From contig NZ_CP017704.1 of NCBI RefSeq assembly GCF_002243645.1, forward strand, positions 1,341,501-1,405,500: DNA of 64,000 bases, written 5' to 3'. The stretch's first letter is position 1, and each line of letters opens with the position of its first letter. Positions 54,257 through 63,310 of the stretch are shown piece by piece. The notes beneath the pieces are model-generated. The model was not told the DNA's origin. It did no database searches and saw nothing but the letters and a program-made list of their open reading frames with translations. The position numbers and the translations under genes were made by a program. Source of the DNA: Peribacillus simplex NBRC 15720 = DSM 1321. Lineage in GTDB: Bacteria > Bacillota > Bacilli > Bacillales > DSM-1321.

Positions 54257-55123
54257 ATGAAGAAGTGGGCATTATCGATTGCTGTTACTGCAGGGCTGAT
54301 CGGACTTACAGCATGCAACAGCGACAAGGAAGCAGTCGTGGAAACTAAAGCGGGGGATATCACTAAAGAAGAATTTTACAATGTAATGAAAGACCGTTAT
54401 GGTGAAACCGTTCTTCAGGAACTTGTTTATGAAAAAGTTCTTTCTGAAAAATATACAGTAACCGATAAGGAAGTTAAGGCTAAAACGGACGAGCTTAAAG
54501 AGCAAATGGGTGAAAATTTCGAAACGGCCCTGGCCTCTTCCGGATATAAGAGCGAAGATGATCTTAAACGTGCACTTAAAATCGGCATGCTTCAAGAAAA
54601 AGCAGCCGTTGCCGATATTACAGTAAAAGAAGCTGATGTGAAAAAAGCTTATGAAGACTATAAACCACAAATAAAAGCGAGACATATTCTAGTGGAAGAC
54701 CAAAAAACAGCCAACGAAGTTAAAGCTAAATTGGACAAAGGCGAAGACTTCGCTAAACTTGCCAAAGAATATTCAACAGATACAGGCACAGCTGAAAAAG
54801 GCGGGGAGCTAGGCTGGTTCGGTCAAGGTGAAATGGTTCCTGCATTTGAAGAACAAGCTTACAAAATGAAGAAGAATGAAATAAGTAAGCCTATTAAATC
54901 CGATTATGGCTACCACATCATCCAACTTCTTGATACAAAAGAAAAAGAATCATACAAAGATATGAAAAAAGATCTTGAATATGATTTGAAAGTCGCTCAA
55001 ATTGACCAAACTAAAGTTCAGGATATTTTGAATTCAGAAGTCAAAAAAGCGGACGTGAAGATTAAAGATGAAGATCTAAAAGATGCCATCACTTCTGGTG
55101 ACGCAACCAAGGCTGAAAAATAA
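54257..55123 (+). CDS. prsA: Foldase lipoprotein PrsA
   Basis: 288 residues. Signal peptide with lipobox GLTAC (Cys20); N-terminal chaperone region; parvulin peptidyl-prolyl isomerase domain about 135-225 ([48 protein letters not shown]); a lysine-rich C-terminus. It folds exported proteins at the outside of the membrane. ATG after CTAGGAGTTGTTTTT. Hpr, a regulator of secreted proteases, is encoded nearby. Confidence 0.95.
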   Translation: MKKWALSIAVTAGLIGLTACNSDKEAVVETKAGDITKEEFYNVMKDRYGETVLQELVYEKVLSEKYTVTDKEVKAKTDELKEQMGENFETALASSGYKSEDDLKRALKIGMLQEKAAVADITVKEADVKKAYEDYKPQIKARHILVEDQKTANEVKAKLDKGEDFAKLAKEYSTDTGTAEKGGELGWFGQGEMVPAFEEQAYKMKKNEISKPIKSDYGYHIIQLLDTKEKESYKDMKKDLEYDLKVAQIDQTKVQDILNSEVKKADVKIKDEDLKDAITSGDATKAEK

Positions 55124-55132
55124 TTGAATAGT

Positions 55133-55166
55133 AAAAAGCGACAGGACTTGCCTGTCGCTTTTTTTC
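55133..55166 (+). terminator. Terminator of prsA
   Basis: AAAAGCGACAGG-ACTTG-CCTGTCGCTTTTTTT. Confidence 0.85.
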
Positions 55167-55176
55167 ATCATTCGAG

Positions 55177-55365
55177 CTATGCTCCCTGATTTATATCCTT
55201 TTTACGCCTCTCGCGCTCTTCTTCCATGCGTTCAATGTACTTCTGACCTTCCTTCTCAATCCAAGCATCATCTATGAGGCGTTCCTGTCTAGCTGTCCAA
55301 ATTGACATGACTGCACTGACAATTATCCCAATAAACACGAACCAGATCCAAATTGGCATGTCCAT
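55177..55365 (-). CDS. yhaL: Sporulation-associated membrane protein YhaL
   Basis: 62 residues: one N-terminal helix WIWFVFIGIIVSAVMSIW and a highly charged tail with MEEERERRKKD. Convergent with prsA, as in B. subtilis, where it is a sporulation gene of unknown role. ATG after GGGAGGGAATGGAC. Confidence 0.8.
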   Translation of the reverse strand: MDMPIWIWFVFIGIIVSAVMSIWTARQERLIDDAWIEKEGQKYIERMEEERERRKKDINQGA

Positions 55366-55418
55366 TCCCTCCCAAAAAATCTACTATTCATTTACTAGAG
55401 AATATGCGCGAATAAAAA

Positions 55419-55455
55419 AAATATGCTTCTTTCTCATCGAGAAAGAAGCATATTT
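55419..55455 (-). terminator. Terminator of yhaM
   Basis: Perfect 17-bp stem AAATATGCTTCTTTCTC / GAGAAAGAAGCATATTT with a 3-nt loop, right after the yhaM stop codon. Confidence 0.8.
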
Positions 55456-55457
55456 CA

Positions 55458-56396
55458 TTAAAATGTTGGTTTATAGAATGAACGATTATCGAGCGCGAAG
55501 ACTCTTTCCGTAAATTCACCCGGTTTCACTTTTTCCAATGCCCGGTCCATCATATTTATCTTGGCATCCATATTATCAATATAATGCAGCACTTCCGCTT
55601 CCCTCACCATTGGCGGTTTGGGACTACCCCACTCAGCTTTACCATGGTGGCTTAATATCAAGTGCTTGAGAATCATGATTTCTTCCGCTTCAATGCCTAA
55701 TTCCTCTGCAGCTTTACCGACTTCATTTACCATGATGGTGATATGCCCCAACAAGTTCCCTTCCACTGTATAAACAGTCGAAACAGGTCCAGATAGCTCA
55801 TGTACCTTTCCAAGGTCATGCAGAATGACTCCTGCATACAAAAGATCCTTATTGAGCGAAGGATATAGGGTTGATATGGCCTTAGCCAGCCCTAGCATCG
55901 ATACAACATGATAGGCCAGACCCGACATATACTCATGATGGTTCTTGGTGGCAGCAGGAAACGTCAGAAATTCATTCTGATATTTTTTAATGAGATGCCT
56001 AGTCACCCTTTGGATATTCGGATTCCTCATTTCAAAAATGAATTGAGTAATGGTTTCCATCATTTCTTCCTGACTTAAAGGGGCCGTTTGAATTAAATCG
56101 GCTTTCGTGACCCCATCAGCATCTGAAGTAATTCTAATATTACGGATTTTCAATTGGCTGCGTCCTCGATAATTCTGGACTTCCCCTTGAACTTTCACCG
56201 TAGCTTCCGCACTGTATGTTTTCTCATCAGTCTCGGAAACATCCCATAGCTTTGCCTCGATCTCCCCGGTTTTATCGCACAAAATCAATGTTAAAAACGG
56301 CTTTCCATTACTTGCCACCGCTTTTGTACTCGTTTTAATGTACATATATATATCTACTACTTCACCAATTCCGTAGTGTATGATCCCATTTCCCAT
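55458..56396 (-). CDS. yhaM: 3'-5' exoribonuclease YhaM
   Basis: 312 residues: N-terminal OB fold ([20 protein letters not shown]) and a C-terminal HD domain ([43 protein letters not shown]). Degrades RNA and single-stranded DNA from the 3' end. Start at [12 protein letters not shown] behind GGAGGCAG; the longer reading starts in the ribosome binding site. Length as in B. subtilis. Confidence 0.93.
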   Translation of the reverse strand: MGNGIIHYGIGEVVDIYMYIKTSTKAVASNGKPFLTLILCDKTGEIEAKLWDVSETDEKTYSAEATVKVQGEVQNYRGRSQLKIRNIRITSDADGVTKADLIQTAPLSQEEMMETITQFIFEMRNPNIQRVTRHLIKKYQNEFLTFPAATKNHHEYMSGLAYHVVSMLGLAKAISTLYPSLNKDLLYAGVILHDLGKVHELSGPVSTVYTVEGNLLGHITIMVNEVGKAAEELGIEAEEIMILKHLILSHHGKAEWGSPKPPMVREAEVLHYIDNMDAKINMMDRALEKVKPGEFTERVFALDNRSFYKPTF

Positions 56397-56524
56397 GCGA
56401 CTGCCTCCGTTCAATTAAATATCAACATTATAACATACCAATCTCGTTAGTGCTTTTAGTTTTCGTTAATAAGTAATAGACAATGGACGAGAAAAGCCTA
56501 AGCTGACATCTCTTATCACGCCAC

Positions 56525-56556
56525 AAGAAAACCAGGCTTGACCCCAAGCCTGGTTC
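56525..56556 (-). terminator. Terminator of the FhuF-like gene
   Basis: AACCAGGCTTG and CAAGCCTGGTT around a short loop, 17 bp after the stop codon, followed on the minus strand by TTTCTT. Confidence 0.75.
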
Positions 56557-56572
56557 TCCAATCAAATCTATT

Positions 56573-57271
56573 TCAACAGTTTTTGTTCGGACAATACGCG
56601 CATTTTTCCTGGCCCTCAATTCGGTAATATAAACAGCATGTCACCCGTTTATAAGGATTCATGGACGCCGGAACACTTTTTTCCCCAATGAATCGTTTAA
56701 AGGGGGAATGCGTTTCAATATTCAGCCATACATCATCTGCAAGCAGCATTTCAATGTCCTTTTCAACTCGCGTCTTTATATCTGTCTCCTTCAGTAACTC
56801 ACTATACATCCATACCGTATAGCTCCAAATATTTTCCCAGAGTACAAGTTTCGATATTTTAGCAGTTCTGGAAAAGAAGCGAATGGCATCAGCACCAAAG
56901 CTGCTTAATATGGAATGGAGGGCAGAAGGGCTTTCCTTTTCCGTAACATTGCTCCACCTGTTAGTTTTCAGCAAAAAATTCGGGAGCCAATGTTCATCTT
57001 CTGGATCATCCAAAACTCCAATGTCCTGAAGTGCGCCTTCCCAGATAAGCCGATGTTTGCTTAACATGTAAAATTGTGCCGTGACAAAAAAAGCATAACG
57101 TCTGAACCACATTGAAATTGCAATCCTTGACGTTTCCGCCCCAGTCCGGGCTTGTGCATACTGAATAAGCTCATCAGCTTGATTGAAGGTCTTGGAAACT
57201 TTGGCTTCATCTCGAAAGAATATGCGATATCCTTGCAGCTCTTTTTCAATAGATGGTGTGAGGTTATGCAT
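56573..57271 (-). CDS. FhuF-like ferric siderophore reductase
   Basis: 232 residues. The C-terminal cysteine pattern CC-x10-C-x2-C (CCLYYRIEGQEKCAYC) is the [2Fe-2S] signature of FhuF; the N-terminal part resembles the IucA/IucC-associated helical region. It would reduce Fe(III)-siderophore after uptake. Overlaps the ATPase gene by 8 bp, and shares its Fur-controlled promoter. An extra Cys follows at the C-terminus (NKNC). Confidence 0.8.
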   Translation of the reverse strand: MHNLTPSIEKELQGYRIFFRDEAKVSKTFNQADELIQYAQARTGAETSRIAISMWFRRYAFFVTAQFYMLSKHRLIWEGALQDIGVLDDPEDEHWLPNFLLKTNRWSNVTEKESPSALHSILSSFGADAIRFFSRTAKISKLVLWENIWSYTVWMYSELLKETDIKTRVEKDIEMLLADDVWLNIETHSPFKRFIGEKSVPASMNPYKRVTCCLYYRIEGQEKCAYCPNKNC

Positions 57272-58088
57272 TGGCCAGCGCTTTTACATGCCTTTGGGCG
57301 TAGCGTCCTTTACCAAACGGAACGCACATGGGACTGCCAAAAATTGGATCGAAAGAAATTTGACATTCCATGCTGAATACATGCTGTACCAATTCAGACG
57401 TGATGATATCCTCTGGCCGGCCTTGAGCATGTATCGCCCCATCTTTAAGTGCCACCAGATTATCCGCATAACGGCAAGCTAAATTCAAATCATGAAGCAC
57501 CATCACGATCGTTCGGTTCTCAAACTCATTCAAGTCGAACAATAAGTCCAAAATCTCGATTTGATGGGTCATATCAAGATATGTAGTCGGTTCATCCAAC
57601 AAAATGACGTCCGTATCCTGAGCCAGCGTCATTGCTATCCATGCCCGTTGCTTCTGGCCTCCCGATAATTCATCGACTGCCTGATCCTTTAAATCGGTCA
57701 GGTTCGTTGCTTCAATCGCCTTTTGAACTTTTTCTTCATCCAAAGAACTCCACTGTTTCAACCAACTTTGATAAGGATATCTTCCTTGTTTAACAAGTTG
57801 ATAGACTGTAAGTCCTTCAGGAGCAGCCGGGGATTGTGGAAGAATTGCCATCTTTCTTGCTACATCCTTCGATGACATGGTTGAAATCGCTTTACCTTCG
57901 AGCAAAACTGAGCCGGATTGAGGTTTTAACAATCGGGCAACCGACCTTAGCAGTGTTGATTTTCCACATCCATTGGCACCGATGAATACGGTGATCTCCC
58001 CTTTGGGTATTTCTATATTCATATCATTTATAATTAATTTATCACCATAACCGAGCGATAAAGACTGTGTGTTAATAGCTGGTCGCAT
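57264..58088 (-). CDS. Siderophore ABC transporter ATPase (FecE/FhuC/YusV type)
   Basis: 274 residues; Walker A GANGCGKST, Q-loop ILPQSP, signature LSGGQKQRAWIA, Walker B VILLDEPTTYLD and H-loop VLHDLN. The FepC-like sequence points to iron-siderophore uptake. No permease or binding protein adjoins it, so it likely powers transporters encoded elsewhere, as YusV does in B. subtilis. ATG after AAAGGGGAG. Upstream Fur box. Confidence 0.9.
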   Translation of the reverse strand: MRPAINTQSLSLGYGDKLIINDMNIEIPKGEITVFIGANGCGKSTLLRSVARLLKPQSGSVLLEGKAISTMSSKDVARKMAILPQSPAAPEGLTVYQLVKQGRYPYQSWLKQWSSLDEEKVQKAIEATNLTDLKDQAVDELSGGQKQRAWIAMTLAQDTDVILLDEPTTYLDMTHQIEILDLLFDLNEFENRTIVMVLHDLNLACRYADNLVALKDGAIHAQGRPEDIITSELVQHVFSMECQISFDPIFGSPMCVPFGKGRYAQRHVKALANA

Positions 58089-58119
58089 TAAAATACTCCC
58101 CTTTTAGTCTAATAATACT

Positions 58120-58148
58120 AGTTTAATGAAAATGATTCTCACTGTCAA
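58120..58148 (-). promoter_or_regulatory. Promoter with Fur box for the siderophore ATPase-FhuF operon
   Basis: Minus strand TTGACA (58143-58148), 17-nt spacer, TAAACT (58120-58125). The spacer contains the sequence TGAAAATGATTCTCA (58127-58141 on the plus strand), matching the Fur core TGATAATNATTATCA at 13 of 15. Repression when iron is plentiful is inferred. Confidence 0.7.
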
Positions 58149-58382
58149 TCTTAAAAATGAATATAAACCAAAAACTCCATGTCCCATTCCGCTTAAATGA
58201 TTCATTAAAGTGAATACTCCTTTAAAGATATGAAGCTTCCTTTGGAAACATTAATGTAAAAAAATTAGTACATTATATTAACTTGCCATATCATTTACCG
58301 CTTCCTGTAGCTTCCGAACGATTCAATAGTCCATTCTCCCCCTCCGCGCAATCCCTAGCGGAATTTCCAAATTCCATCTAGC

Positions 58383-58420
58383 GAAAAAAAAAAAAAAAAT
58401 GCCCTCCATATGGAGAGCCT
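58383..58420 (-). terminator. Terminator of the HExxH gene with a 16-A tract
   Basis: GCCCTCC-ATAT-GGAGAGC stem; on the minus strand it is followed by T16 (plus-strand A-tract at 58384-58399). The rest of 58089-58421 contains the Fur promoter and nothing else that I can support. Confidence 0.75.
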
Positions 58421-58421
58421 T

Positions 58422-58844
58422 TTAACCGACCAGCAGGCGATTTGTACAATGTTCCAGGGATTCATCCCTAATGAAGGTAAATAAATCCTGAACGATAAAA
58501 GGAATTAATCCTTCTGCAATATTCCATGCATTGACCTCTATTTGATAAAGGATTTCTGATTTTCCTGTTTTGTATAGCTCCTCACTAAGCACAGCAAGAT
58601 CGGGGTCTAATGCGTGGCCCATCTCATGTGTGAGGATCACCCATGTATATTCCTCAAGCCTTGCAAGCGAGCCTAGGGAGCGTTCACACTGAATTTCGAT
58701 ATCTCTCTTATATAAAGTGATGCTGTGTCCTTTGGCAGAATACTTTCCCCCAACACATCGTTTACCAGGAAACTCCGTTTCGATGATTAACTCCAAAGAA
58801 GAATCATGGTGGCTTACAAACTCATTCATATTCAATGACTTCAC
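58422..58844 (-). CDS. Small HExxH metalloprotease-like protein
   Basis: About 140 residues. HEMGH (73-77) is a zincin motif; Glu103 in EVNAWNIAEGL, 26 residues later, is a fair third ligand, the layout of ImmA/IrrE-like or related small zincins. No signal peptide. Start uncertain: a GTG at 58844, a TTG or an ATG (58829) lie close together and the GAGAG ribosome binding site is weak. It is 27 bp downstream of yhaN on the same strand, so may be in its operon. Substrate unknown. Confidence 0.65.
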   Translation of the reverse strand: MKSLNMNEFVSHHDSSLELIIETEFPGKRCVGGKYSAKGHSITLYKRDIEIQCERSLGSLARLEEYTWVILTHEMGHALDPDLAVLSEELYKTGKSEILYQIEVNAWNIAEGLIPFIVQDLFTFIRDESLEHCTNRLLVG

Positions 58845-58870
58845 TCTCTTTATTTATAGTTTAAAACCCA

Positions 58871-61800
58871 TTATATTTCGGGGATGATCATTTCATTCAT
58901 ATTTTGGCGCAATATGGGGTTGGATAGACGAATCACTTGATTTTCGCTAAAGTACTCCATTATATATCTGTGACATGTGAAAAATAAAATTTGCCGCTTT
59001 TCCGAAACTTTTGTCAATAACTCGAGCATCCGCTTTGTCCTTTCCGCATCAAAATTGACGAAACTATCATCAATGATGAGAGGGAATGAATCATTTTCAA
59101 AAGTATGATCAGCAAGTGCGAGCCTTAGGGAAACATAAATTTGCTCTGCTGTCCCGCGGCTGACCTCTTCAACCCTGAAACTTAAGCCATCACTGCGCTG
59201 TACCCAAATTCCTTCTCCCGACTGATCAAAGATGATTTTACGATAGTTTCCATTCGTTAAAAAGGAAAAATGCCGCTCGGCATCAGCGATGACCTTCGGT
59301 AGGCGTTCCCTTTTATATCGGTCCAAGGTTTTATTCAATAAGCTTTTGGCTATTGCCAATTTCGCCCATTCCTTCGCCTCTTCGTTAAAAGCAGCCTTTT
59401 CTTCATAAAAACGATGAAGTAAGTCATCATAAACCCCCGAAACTTCAAGCTGTCTTATCCTATGCTTCGCATCCGCCTGTTTCTCTAATAAAAGTGATTT
59501 CACCTTTACAGAATCCTTCCGTTTCCGTTCTAAATTTTCAAATGTATACGTGTTGATCCCCTGCTTTAGGTAAGTTTGGATTTGTTCAGGCAGCATTCTG
59601 GATTGTCCAATTTGAATGTTAATCAAATCAAGCTGTTTTTGTAAAGTGATTTTCTTTTCGGACAATGCAGCGTCTTGCCTGAACTTTTCCTCGTCCTTAA
59701 CCTTCGCTAACTTAAAAAGCATTTCCATTTCTGCATCAAGATAGCCTTTTTCCATCGTCAACTGCTCGATTTCGTTCGTTAAACGACTCCGTTCCTGCAT
59801 CCATTGTGTTAGTTGAACGGAGAATTCAACCGCTTTATTCATTTCCCGTTTCAATATGCCAATCGCTTCCCGCCATGTGGATGGTTCAAATTCGAGGCTG
59901 TGTGCAAAATGAAATAAAGCCTTCGATTTACCCTCAAATTCTGCATGCAGAAAATTGTGCCTCTTTATTGTTTCATATTTCCTATCAACGGCTTCCTTCC
60001 ATTTCTCAAGAAGTTCAAATACAGATTCAAGATTGATTTCCATTCCGGGATAAGACAGACCCCAACCACTTAAGATGCTCCTCACTTCTTTATCCAATCG
60101 GTCCCTGCTAGCTTCCCAAGTAGCATACTCCTGAATGGTCGATTCAAACGCTTCCTCTCTTTCTTCATATTTGAACCTTTCACTTTCTAACCGCTTTTGA
60201 AGACGTTGGTCCAGTTCAAGCAACCGTCCAATCGACTCTCCTTCACTCCCACTATTGGTTTCACTCCCAATTGCAGCCCTTTTCCTTTTCACCTCATCCA
60301 ATTGCCTGATATATCCGGACAATATATCATCACCTTTAAAGAGATACCTGGAAACCGCAAACAGAACAGCCACGGCTAGAAGTGTAATCCCCAACAAAAT
60401 CTGTTCACTGAAATAACTCCCGATCGCACCTAAACAAAGAAGTATTATTAAACTGCCATTCATGATAAGTGAACGTTTGCGATTATGCGCTTCCTTCTTC
60501 CTCTGTATTGCCAATTGTTTTTCAAGTTCGAGTATTTGTTCATCAAGAATATGGGATTGTGCTGCTTCAAATTCGATGTTATTCTGCTTGTTGTATAAGG
60601 ACTCCAGCTCGATTCTTTTTTCATCTGGAAGTAACTGGGCCTTTATCTCCTTCAAGCGGGCTTCTGCCGTTTCCAGACTTTCCTTTTGCAGTCCATATTT
60701 CTCATCAAGCTGTTTTTTATCATTTTGAAGTTGATGCTTTTCTCTCTCGGCCCTTTTCACCTTTTCCTTCATGAATGTACTGATATCCAGTTTTCTTATT
60801 TCATCATCAGTAACATCCAAGAATAATTCCTGCTTCACCTTTTCGATATTCTTTTCTTCCAACAGCCTTTCGTGTTCCGCTTTTCTTATATCCAGCTCGA
60901 GCTTCTCCAGCAATGTTCCTTGATCGATTGCATGTTCAATTTGCTCTTTATGCTCCTTGATGAACGGATTGATTTCGATTTCCGTGAGTTTTCCTTCAAG
61001 TTTGTCCATTTTCTCTGTCAATGCGGCAAGTTGGGCTTTCATGGGCATTCCAACTGCCTGCAACTGTTCAAGTCTTTTTAAGCCATCAACAGGAAAACTG
61101 TCTTCCGGAATTTTACTTATTTCTGTTTCAAGTTCCCCCTGTTCTTCAACCAATGGTTTAATTCTCAAAAAAGTACTCACGTTAACAAGGTTTTCTTCAA
61201 TCTCTTGAATATCTTCCGTGACTTTAGAGAGCTCATCCTTAAGTTTTGCTTCTTCCTGAAGCAATCCCGTATATGACTGCTGTTCTTCTTCTGATGCTTT
61301 CACCTTTTTCTGCAATTCCTTAAGTTCTTTTAATCTCACATTCAGTAAAGGTTTTTGGCCTGATGGCTTGAACCTTAAATCTAGCTCTTTTTGCAATTTC
61401 GTTTCGGCTTCAAGAAGTTTATCATTCCCAATCAGCCCAGCTGAGAGCAGATATTTACTCATGGTCCCTTCACTTAGCGTATGTAAACCATGCAGACCTT
61501 GAAGATCGAAAGAAAAAATGGCCTGGTAATAGTTTTTATCAACGCCATGGAGAATCTCATTCAATTCTTCCTCGCCGCCGACCCTTCCATCCTCGAAGGT
61601 CAATTTTACATCACCAGCAGCTTTTCCCTTCACACGTTCAATAACGATTTCCCCATCTTTTTTTGTTATGAGACTGAGCCTTCCCCCATATTTGGCATGC
61701 ATTTTGGGCTCGTAACGCGGTTCGTTTTGAACCTTTGTCGGAAATCCAAATAGCATACTATGAATGAAGGACATGATAGTTGACTTTCCCGATTCATTTT

Positions 61801-61891
61801 CCCCAAAGAAAATCTGCAGCTGTCCCAATTCAGGAAAACGCTGATTTTCCAGTTTGCCGTAACCATAAACATGGAGGTCTTTAATAATCAA
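58871..61891 (-). CDS. yhaN: SMC/SbcC-like ATPase YhaN (SbcE)
   Basis: 1006-residue AAA-type protein with an N-terminal Walker A ENESGKSTIMSF, long coiled-coil arms (about 175-450 and 530-850), a hydrophobic hairpin (about 470-515, LIILLCLGAIGSYF ... ITLLAVAVLFAVS) and the C-terminal signature VSRGTAEQIYVSLRLAL with Walker B PLIIDDSFVNFD. Pairs with YhaO as SbcC with SbcD. TTG start behind GGGAGGAGGAACGGAT, 21 bp after yhaO. Recombination/repair role is inferred from the family. Confidence 0.88.
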   Translation of the reverse strand: MIIKDLHVYGYGKLENQRFPELGQLQIFFGENESGKSTIMSFIHSMLFGFPTKVQNEPRYEPKMHAKYGGRLSLITKKDGEIVIERVKGKAAGDVKLTFEDGRVGGEEELNEILHGVDKNYYQAIFSFDLQGLHGLHTLSEGTMSKYLLSAGLIGNDKLLEAETKLQKELDLRFKPSGQKPLLNVRLKELKELQKKVKASEEEQQSYTGLLQEEAKLKDELSKVTEDIQEIEENLVNVSTFLRIKPLVEEQGELETEISKIPEDSFPVDGLKRLEQLQAVGMPMKAQLAALTEKMDKLEGKLTEIEINPFIKEHKEQIEHAIDQGTLLEKLELDIRKAEHERLLEEKNIEKVKQELFLDVTDDEIRKLDISTFMKEKVKRAEREKHQLQNDKKQLDEKYGLQKESLETAEARLKEIKAQLLPDEKRIELESLYNKQNNIEFEAAQSHILDEQILELEKQLAIQRKKEAHNRKRSLIMNGSLIILLCLGAIGSYFSEQILLGITLLAVAVLFAVSRYLFKGDDILSGYIRQLDEVKRKRAAIGSETNSGSEGESIGRLLELDQRLQKRLESERFKYEEREEAFESTIQEYATWEASRDRLDKEVRSILSGWGLSYPGMEINLESVFELLEKWKEAVDRKYETIKRHNFLHAEFEGKSKALFHFAHSLEFEPSTWREAIGILKREMNKAVEFSVQLTQWMQERSRLTNEIEQLTMEKGYLDAEMEMLFKLAKVKDEEKFRQDAALSEKKITLQKQLDLINIQIGQSRMLPEQIQTYLKQGINTYTFENLERKRKDSVKVKSLLLEKQADAKHRIRQLEVSGVYDDLLHRFYEEKAAFNEEAKEWAKLAIAKSLLNKTLDRYKRERLPKVIADAERHFSFLTNGNYRKIIFDQSGEGIWVQRSDGLSFRVEEVSRGTAEQIYVSLRLALADHTFENDSFPLIIDDSFVNFDAERTKRMLELLTKVSEKRQILFFTCHRYIMEYFSENQVIRLSNPILRQNMNEMIIPEI

Positions 61892-61912
61892 ATCCGTTCC
61901 TCCTCCCTACAC

Positions 61913-63124
61913 TCATTTATTCGCTTCAAAAACTTGCAAAAGCCATCTTTCCGCTTCATCCAAAAGCTCCCTCTCCTCTTCCGGCTCTATTGAATCTAGA
62001 AACCTTCTTGCACCTGGATGAATATAAAGCGGGGCAAGAGCAGCCTCCGTATCATCAAATTCAGAAGCAAGCCTGGATACCTCAGCCATAAATGGCGATA
62101 TTCTTTCATTTGACCTAATCATCGGCATGGACTGGATGACTTTGATTTTATACACCCAGACAAATGATTCCCCCTGGTCCTCTTCCTGCAAGATCCGGGT
62201 CAATTCTTCAAGATATTCCCCGGAAGCTCCTGCTGCGTCACCTGCATCCAGCTTCAATTCCAAAAGAAAGCTTCTCCCATCGAAACCCTTCTGTTCAATT
62301 ACTTCCTTGCATTGCTTGAACAGGGCATCAAATCCACCTTCCGCGGATATTTCAATTGTTTCGCTTTCCCATATCACTTGAGAGGTTTCAATAAAGGAAT
62401 GACGCTTCATGTCCCCGTCGAATTCGACGAGCAGGCATCCTTTAGCGCCAGACTCCTTTCTGTTCCTGCCTTGAATATTCCCTGGGTATATCACTAGCGG
62501 ATCTTCTGAAACCACCTGATGCTTATGAATATGGCCTAATGCCCAGTAATCGAAATCTTTAGCAGTTAGTTCCTTCAATGAAAAAGGGGCGTATGGGCTA
62601 TGTTCGGAATTGCCTTCCAAATTCCCATGAAGCAGACCTATATGATAATCGGCCCCTTCAGCTTTTATGTAGGTTTCTATCATTCTCTCCCTTACGTGAC
62701 GGCGTGGATAACTGAATCCATAAAGGTTGACAGTCGTCCCATTGATTTTTTCAAACCGTTTCACTTCGGTTTGCCCTGAAAATACGTGGACATTATCCGG
62801 CAGCTCCACAGTAATCCATGAGCCGCTAAGATGATCATGATTACCATGAATGATATAAGCAGGGATCTGATGTTGCTGGAGTTTTTCCATTTCGGTTCGA
62901 AAGCGGACCTGTGTCCGGAGACTCCGATTTTCCCCATCAAATAGATCTCCCGATAACACGATAAAGTCAACCTGATGGGAAATTGCTTCTTTAATGATAG
63001 TTTGAAAAGCTTTAAACGGACTTTCCCTTAATTCCTTTAATATAGATGACGGCATATCCTTCAACCCTGAAAAGGGACTATCCAAATGGAGATCCGCCGC
63101 ATGAATGAACTTCACACCGCTCAA
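61913..63124 (-). CDS. yhaO: SbcD-like DNA repair exonuclease YhaO
   Basis: 403 residues; calcineurin-like phosphoesterase with all metal blocks: HAADLHLDSPF, LSGDLFDGE, IIHGNHD, GLLHGNLEG and WALGHIHKH. C-terminal capping domain ends in LLQVFEANK. The TTG at 63124 (SGVKFIHAADL) is used because CGAGGTGAT lies six bases before it; an upstream reading adds an unlike leader. Operon with yhaN. Confidence 0.9.
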   Translation of the reverse strand: MSGVKFIHAADLHLDSPFSGLKDMPSSILKELRESPFKAFQTIIKEAISHQVDFIVLSGDLFDGENRSLRTQVRFRTEMEKLQQHQIPAYIIHGNHDHLSGSWITVELPDNVHVFSGQTEVKRFEKINGTTVNLYGFSYPRRHVRERMIETYIKAEGADYHIGLLHGNLEGNSEHSPYAPFSLKELTAKDFDYWALGHIHKHQVVSEDPLVIYPGNIQGRNRKESGAKGCLLVEFDGDMKRHSFIETSQVIWESETIEISAEGGFDALFKQCKEVIEQKGFDGRSFLLELKLDAGDAAGASGEYLEELTRILQEEDQGESFVWVYKIKVIQSMPMIRSNERISPFMAEVSRLASEFDDTEAALAPLYIHPGARRFLDSIEPEEERELLDEAERWLLQVFEANK

Positions 63125-63254
63125 AAGTATCACCTCGATTTCTATCAACATTTCACATTTAATTTTAACATGAACAGAACATACTTTCCCATACATTATT
63201 ATTTTAATATGGCATCCTGGTACCTAGATATTCCAGTATGGGCAAATTCAACAG

Positions 63255-63309
63255 GAAAAAGACCGAATGGCGTGAACATTGTTTCATGCACGGCATTCGG
63301 TCTTTTTTC
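63255..63309 (-). terminator. Terminator of the cysK-like gene
   Basis: GACCGAATGGCGTG and CACGGCATTCGGTC pair around a roughly 13-nt loop with T-runs at the ends, beginning two bases after the cysK-like stop codon. Confidence 0.75.
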
Positions 63310-63310
63310 A

